A stretch of 8,665 nucleotides of DNA from Bacteroidota bacterium (GTDB lineage Bacteria; Bacteroidota; Ignavibacteria; Ignavibacteriales; Ignavibacteriaceae), in assembly GCA_021790055.1 (NCBI GenBank), contig JAJYIL010000106.1, positions 1 to 8,665 of the forward strand, given 5' to 3'. The translations under genes and the position numbers were made by a program. Below are positions 6,962 through 8,665 of the stretch, piece after piece. Every line of letters starts with the position of its first letter. Position 1 is the stretch's first letter. The notes beneath the pieces are model-generated. The model saw only the letters and a list, made by a program, of their open reading frames with translations. It made no database searches and was not told the DNA's origin.

Positions 6962-7184
6962 TATGTTTTACCTTAACTGAAATTGAAAGACCTAATGCAG
7001 AAACAACTTTTTGAAGCTGCTCTATTGACGGATTGCTTTTACCGGATTCAATATCGATCAAGGTTCGAAGTCCAAGTTCGATTATTTCCGAAAGTTCTTT
7101 TTGTGTAATTCCTAAGAGCTTTCTTCTTTGATTAATTATTTTAATATCTCTATCTTGTTCATACTCAAGTGCAGTATATTACAT
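6954..7184 (-). pseudogene. HipB-like XRE-family helix-turn-helix gene with nonsense at codon 2
   Basis: From the ATG at 7184 the frame holds 77 codons including the stop at 6954. Codon 2 is TAA (7179-7181); codons 3-76 are open and read YTALEYEQDRDIKIINQ at the start. Residues about 19-66 form a Cro/CI-type helix-turn-helix: RRKLLGITQKELSEII, LGLRTLIDIESGKSNPS, then QLQKVVSALGL. The tail SISVKVKHNE is the usual short C-terminal strand of HipB-like proteins. There is no other ATG, GTG or TTG in frame before the HTH, so the protein can probably not be made unless a rare ATT start is used. One C-to-T change (CAA to TAA) explains the lesion. As HipB it would bind operators upstream and repress the operon. 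The start codon sits inside an operator-like sequence (7170-7183). Confidence 0.8.
7170..7183. promoter_or_regulatory. Third operator-like copy spanning the hipB start codon
   Basis: TGCAGTATATTACA matches the perfect palindrome TGCAATATATTGCA at 7292-7305 in 12 of 14 positions. It covers the hipB ATG and its nonsense codon, so the nonsense change also breaks the palindrome. Undoing both mismatches gives a fully symmetric site and codons ATG CAA TAT ATT GCA. Binding by HipB is inferred from position only. Confidence 0.45.
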
Positions 7185-7206
7185 ATTTAATAAAGCTTTT
7201 AATGGA

Positions 7207-7235
7207 ATAATATTGACATTGTTAGGAATGCGCAA
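7207..7235 (-). promoter_or_regulatory. Candidate promoter of the hip operon overlapping its operator
   Basis: On the minus strand TTGCGC (7230-7235) and TATTAT (7207-7212) are separated by exactly 17 bases. The -10 box matches consensus in 5 of 6 bases, the -35 box in 3 of 6. The -35 box overlaps the inverted-repeat arm at 7226-7251, so a repressor bound there would shut the promoter. The predicted start is about 15 bases before the hipB ATG. No convincing Shine-Dalgarno precedes hipB. Confidence 0.4.
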
Positions 7236-7308
7236 TATATAGCACAATCAAAGTATATTTCTAAAGAATCCATACTAATTCAGATTGATTGTGCAATATA
7301 TTGCATTC
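7226..7308. repeat. Long imperfect inverted repeat between the phosphatase and hipB genes
   Basis: Arms 7234-7251 and 7285-7302 are reverse complements in 17 of 18 positions (AATATATWGCACAATCAA). Outside them GAATGC occurs on both sides, at 7226-7231 and 7303-7308, after a 2-base offset. Inside the 33-base loop AGTAT (7252-7256) pairs with ATACT (7272-7276), and TTCT (7259-7262) with AGAA (7265-7268), so almost the whole 83 bases can fold. The right arm contains the perfect 14-base palindrome TGCAATATATTGCA (7292-7305), the left arm a degenerate version (7232-7243). A pair of HipB operators facing each other fits best. There is no T-run, so it is not an ordinary terminator for the phosphatase gene, and I saw no target-site duplication that would mark a small mobile element. 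Confidence 0.7.
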
Positions 7309-7321
7309 TATTTGAGAATGT

Positions 7322-8665
7322 CTATTTCATTTTTATAACAACGAAAGTAATATCATCTCTAATCTGTGTTCCGTTCCTCCATTTGTCTATCGAATCTTTA
7401 AGACGCTCAATAATTTCTTCAGGTGCGCCGCCGGCAATTCCCTTAACAAATTCGAATATGTTTTCATAGCCGAACATTTCATCATTCTCATTAAACAATT
7501 CCGGGTAACCGTCGCTCATTAATATAATCGTGTCGCCAGGAGATAAATTCAATTCAATCTCTTTGTATGGGAAACCGTCTTTGGTACCAAGGGGCATTCC
7601 TTTTAACGTAATGTATTCCAGCTTATTCTCATTCTTTTTATAAAGAAGTAATGGTGGAATGCCGGCGCTGGCAAATCGTATTTTATACCCATTTATTTTT
7701 AAAACAGCCAAGCACATATATATATATTCAAGGTTTAGCTGCCGTATTGAATTGGAAAAGTGAGCGAACATCAACGGGATTTCAATGTGCGATGAATTGG
7801 AAACGAACATACTCTTTACGGCTGTAACCATTACTCCAGCCTTTACGCCGTGCCCAGTTGCATCTCCAAGAACTGCAGTTAATGTACCATCTTCGTTCAC
7901 GTAGAAATCGTAATAATCACCGCCGACTTCAGTTGCTGTGTGCATGTAAACTGCAATATCCATTTGCGGAAGTAACGGCAATTCTTTAGGCAGCATTGAA
8001 AGCTGTATATTTCTTGCTTCCTCAAGTTCCTTTGCCTTCCTTTCGTTCTCGACTTCAAGAGCCTTTGCCTGTAGCTCGCTTTCTCTGCGCCGGGCTTTTT
8101 CCCTTTCACCTTCCAGCCTTAATTCCGCTTCTCTTTTTTCCTGCTCGATTGTCTTTTCAGAAAGCTCTTTCACTTCCTTTAATTTCTGTGTAAGATTTTT
8201 ATTCGTGTTTGCAAAGTCCCTTGCCAGATAAATCGACATAAAAACCGGAAGGCTGACAATTCCGGAATAAAGCACTAATGTCATTATATTGCTCGAAACC
8301 GAATTGAAAAGGTTAAAGAGAATAATTACAAAATTGAAAAGGAGTGCCAATATAAATGTAATGGCTCCGATTCCTATTATCCAGGAGCCTTCAATCTTTT
8401 TAATTAGAGATTTGATTATGACTCTAAAGCCCTCCAGTAAAGCAAGAATTGCAAAGCCGAATATCGAATAGTTAAGTATCGTAGGGTTTATATAGTTAAT
8501 GCTGATCGGTATTAATAATATAAAAGCTCCGTAAGCTATAAACCCTTTAAAAATAACTGGAAACCTTTTGTAATAGATGGAATAAATAAACGCTAAGAAA
8601 GATATGAATATCAGTACAATAACAATTATCAAGAATATTCGTATTATTATTAATACAGTCTGATC
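7322..8665 (-). CDS. Membrane-anchored PP2C/SpoIIE (RsbU-type) serine phosphatase, start beyond the right edge
   Basis: The frame is open to the window edge. The first usable in-window start is TTG at 8632, without a Shine-Dalgarno, and 11 more codons upstream carry no stop, so I treat the gene as partial. Numbered from 8632 (436 residues): five hydrophobic segments at about 1-20, 26-47, 52-73, 84-109 and 117-138; a charged coiled coil at 142-212 rich in Glu, Lys and Arg; then the PP2C catalytic domain from LSMLPKELP to the end. Metal-ligand motifs are intact: EVGGDYYD (Asp239, Asp242), LGDATGHGV (Asp257), LMSDGYPE (Asp374) and RDDITFVV (Asp426/427). Such enzymes dephosphorylate anti-anti-sigma (STAS) proteins in partner-switching control of sigma factors. 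No STAS or anti-sigma kinase gene is next to it, so the partner is unknown. The N-terminal membrane part has no recognised sensor domain. The gene ends with TAG directly after the domain's natural end. Confidence 0.88.
   Translation of the reverse strand, partial: DQTVLIIIRIFLIIVIVLIFISFLAFIYSIYYKRFPVIFKGFIAYGAFILLIPISINYINPTILNYSIFGFAILALLEGFRVIIKSLIKKIEGSWIIGIGAITFILALLFNFVIILFNLFNSVSSNIMTLVLYSGIVSLPVFMSIYLARDFANTNKNLTQKLKEVKELSEKTIEQEKREAELRLEGEREKARRRESELQAKALEVENERKAKELEEARNIQLSMLPKELPLLPQMDIAVYMHTATEVGGDYYDFYVNEDGTLTAVLGDATGHGVKAGVMVTAVKSMFVSNSSHIEIPLMFAHFSNSIRQLNLEYIYMCLAVLKINGYKIRFASAGIPPLLLYKKNENKLEYITLKGMPLGTKDGFPYKEIELNLSPGDTIILMSDGYPELFNENDEMFGYENIFEFVKGIAGGAPEEIIERLKDSIDKWRNGTQIRDDITFVVIKMK

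Noticed and set aside
321..7249. Shared 8-mer GCACAATC in the dehydrogenase operator and the hip inverted repeat as evidence of a common regulator
   Set aside because: Eight bases in an 8.7 kb AT-rich window can match by chance, and the two palindromes differ in their centres and half-site spacing.
7226..7308. MITE or insertion element ends
   Set aside because: No target-site duplication is visible at the borders, the repeat is very short, and the operator explanation fits its place before hipB.

Overview
The window looks like chromosomal DNA from a member of the Ignavibacteria/Chlorobi side of the Bacteroidota. The main clue is the C-terminal tail of the glycoside hydrolase at 2326-4128, which carries a type IX secretion (Por) sorting domain with the YQNYPNPFNPSTNIKYS-type signature common in that lineage. 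The DNA is AT-rich, several genes have good Shine-Dalgarno sites, and every gene I can support lies on the minus strand. Transcription therefore runs from high to low coordinates.

Layout, in the direction of transcription. (1) 7322-8665: a membrane-anchored PP2C/SpoIIE (RsbU-type) phosphatase with a long coiled coil. It stays open at the right edge, so its start is probably outside the window. (2) 7185-7321: a spacer holding a large imperfect inverted repeat whose arms contain AATATAT/GCACAATC palindromes, with a weak promoter overlapping the inner arm. (3) 5710-7184: a decayed three-gene HipBST-like toxin-antitoxin operon. It has a HipB-type helix-turn-helix antitoxin (nonsense at codon 2), a HipS-like small N-domain protein (one nonsense codon and a probable internal deletion) and a HipT/HipA-type kinase (one frameshift and three nonsense codons). 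The gene overlaps, the catalytic motifs and the reading frame between lesions are still readable. (4) 2326-5656: a carbohydrate pair, a GH39-family glycosidase followed, with a 14-base overlap, by a GH105-type unsaturated glycuronyl hydrolase with a FnIII-like domain and the sorting tail. The GH39 frame is cut by an in-frame TAG 72 codons before its natural end. (5) 504-2260: a two-gene ABC transporter (ATPase, then ABC-2 type permease) joined by an ATGA overlap. (6) 1-263: the N-terminal part of a 3-hydroxyacyl-CoA dehydrogenase gene that runs off the left edge, with an operator-like palindrome in its leader.

How it fits together: the GH39/GH105 pair is a small extracellular polysaccharide-degradation unit, probably for a uronic-acid-containing plant polymer. 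The other genes look functionally independent. The striking feature is gene decay: the whole hip module is dead by mutation, and the GH39 gene directly downstream of it carries a lesion or a recoding/reinitiation event. I found no RNA genes, CRISPR array, transposase or clear integration site.
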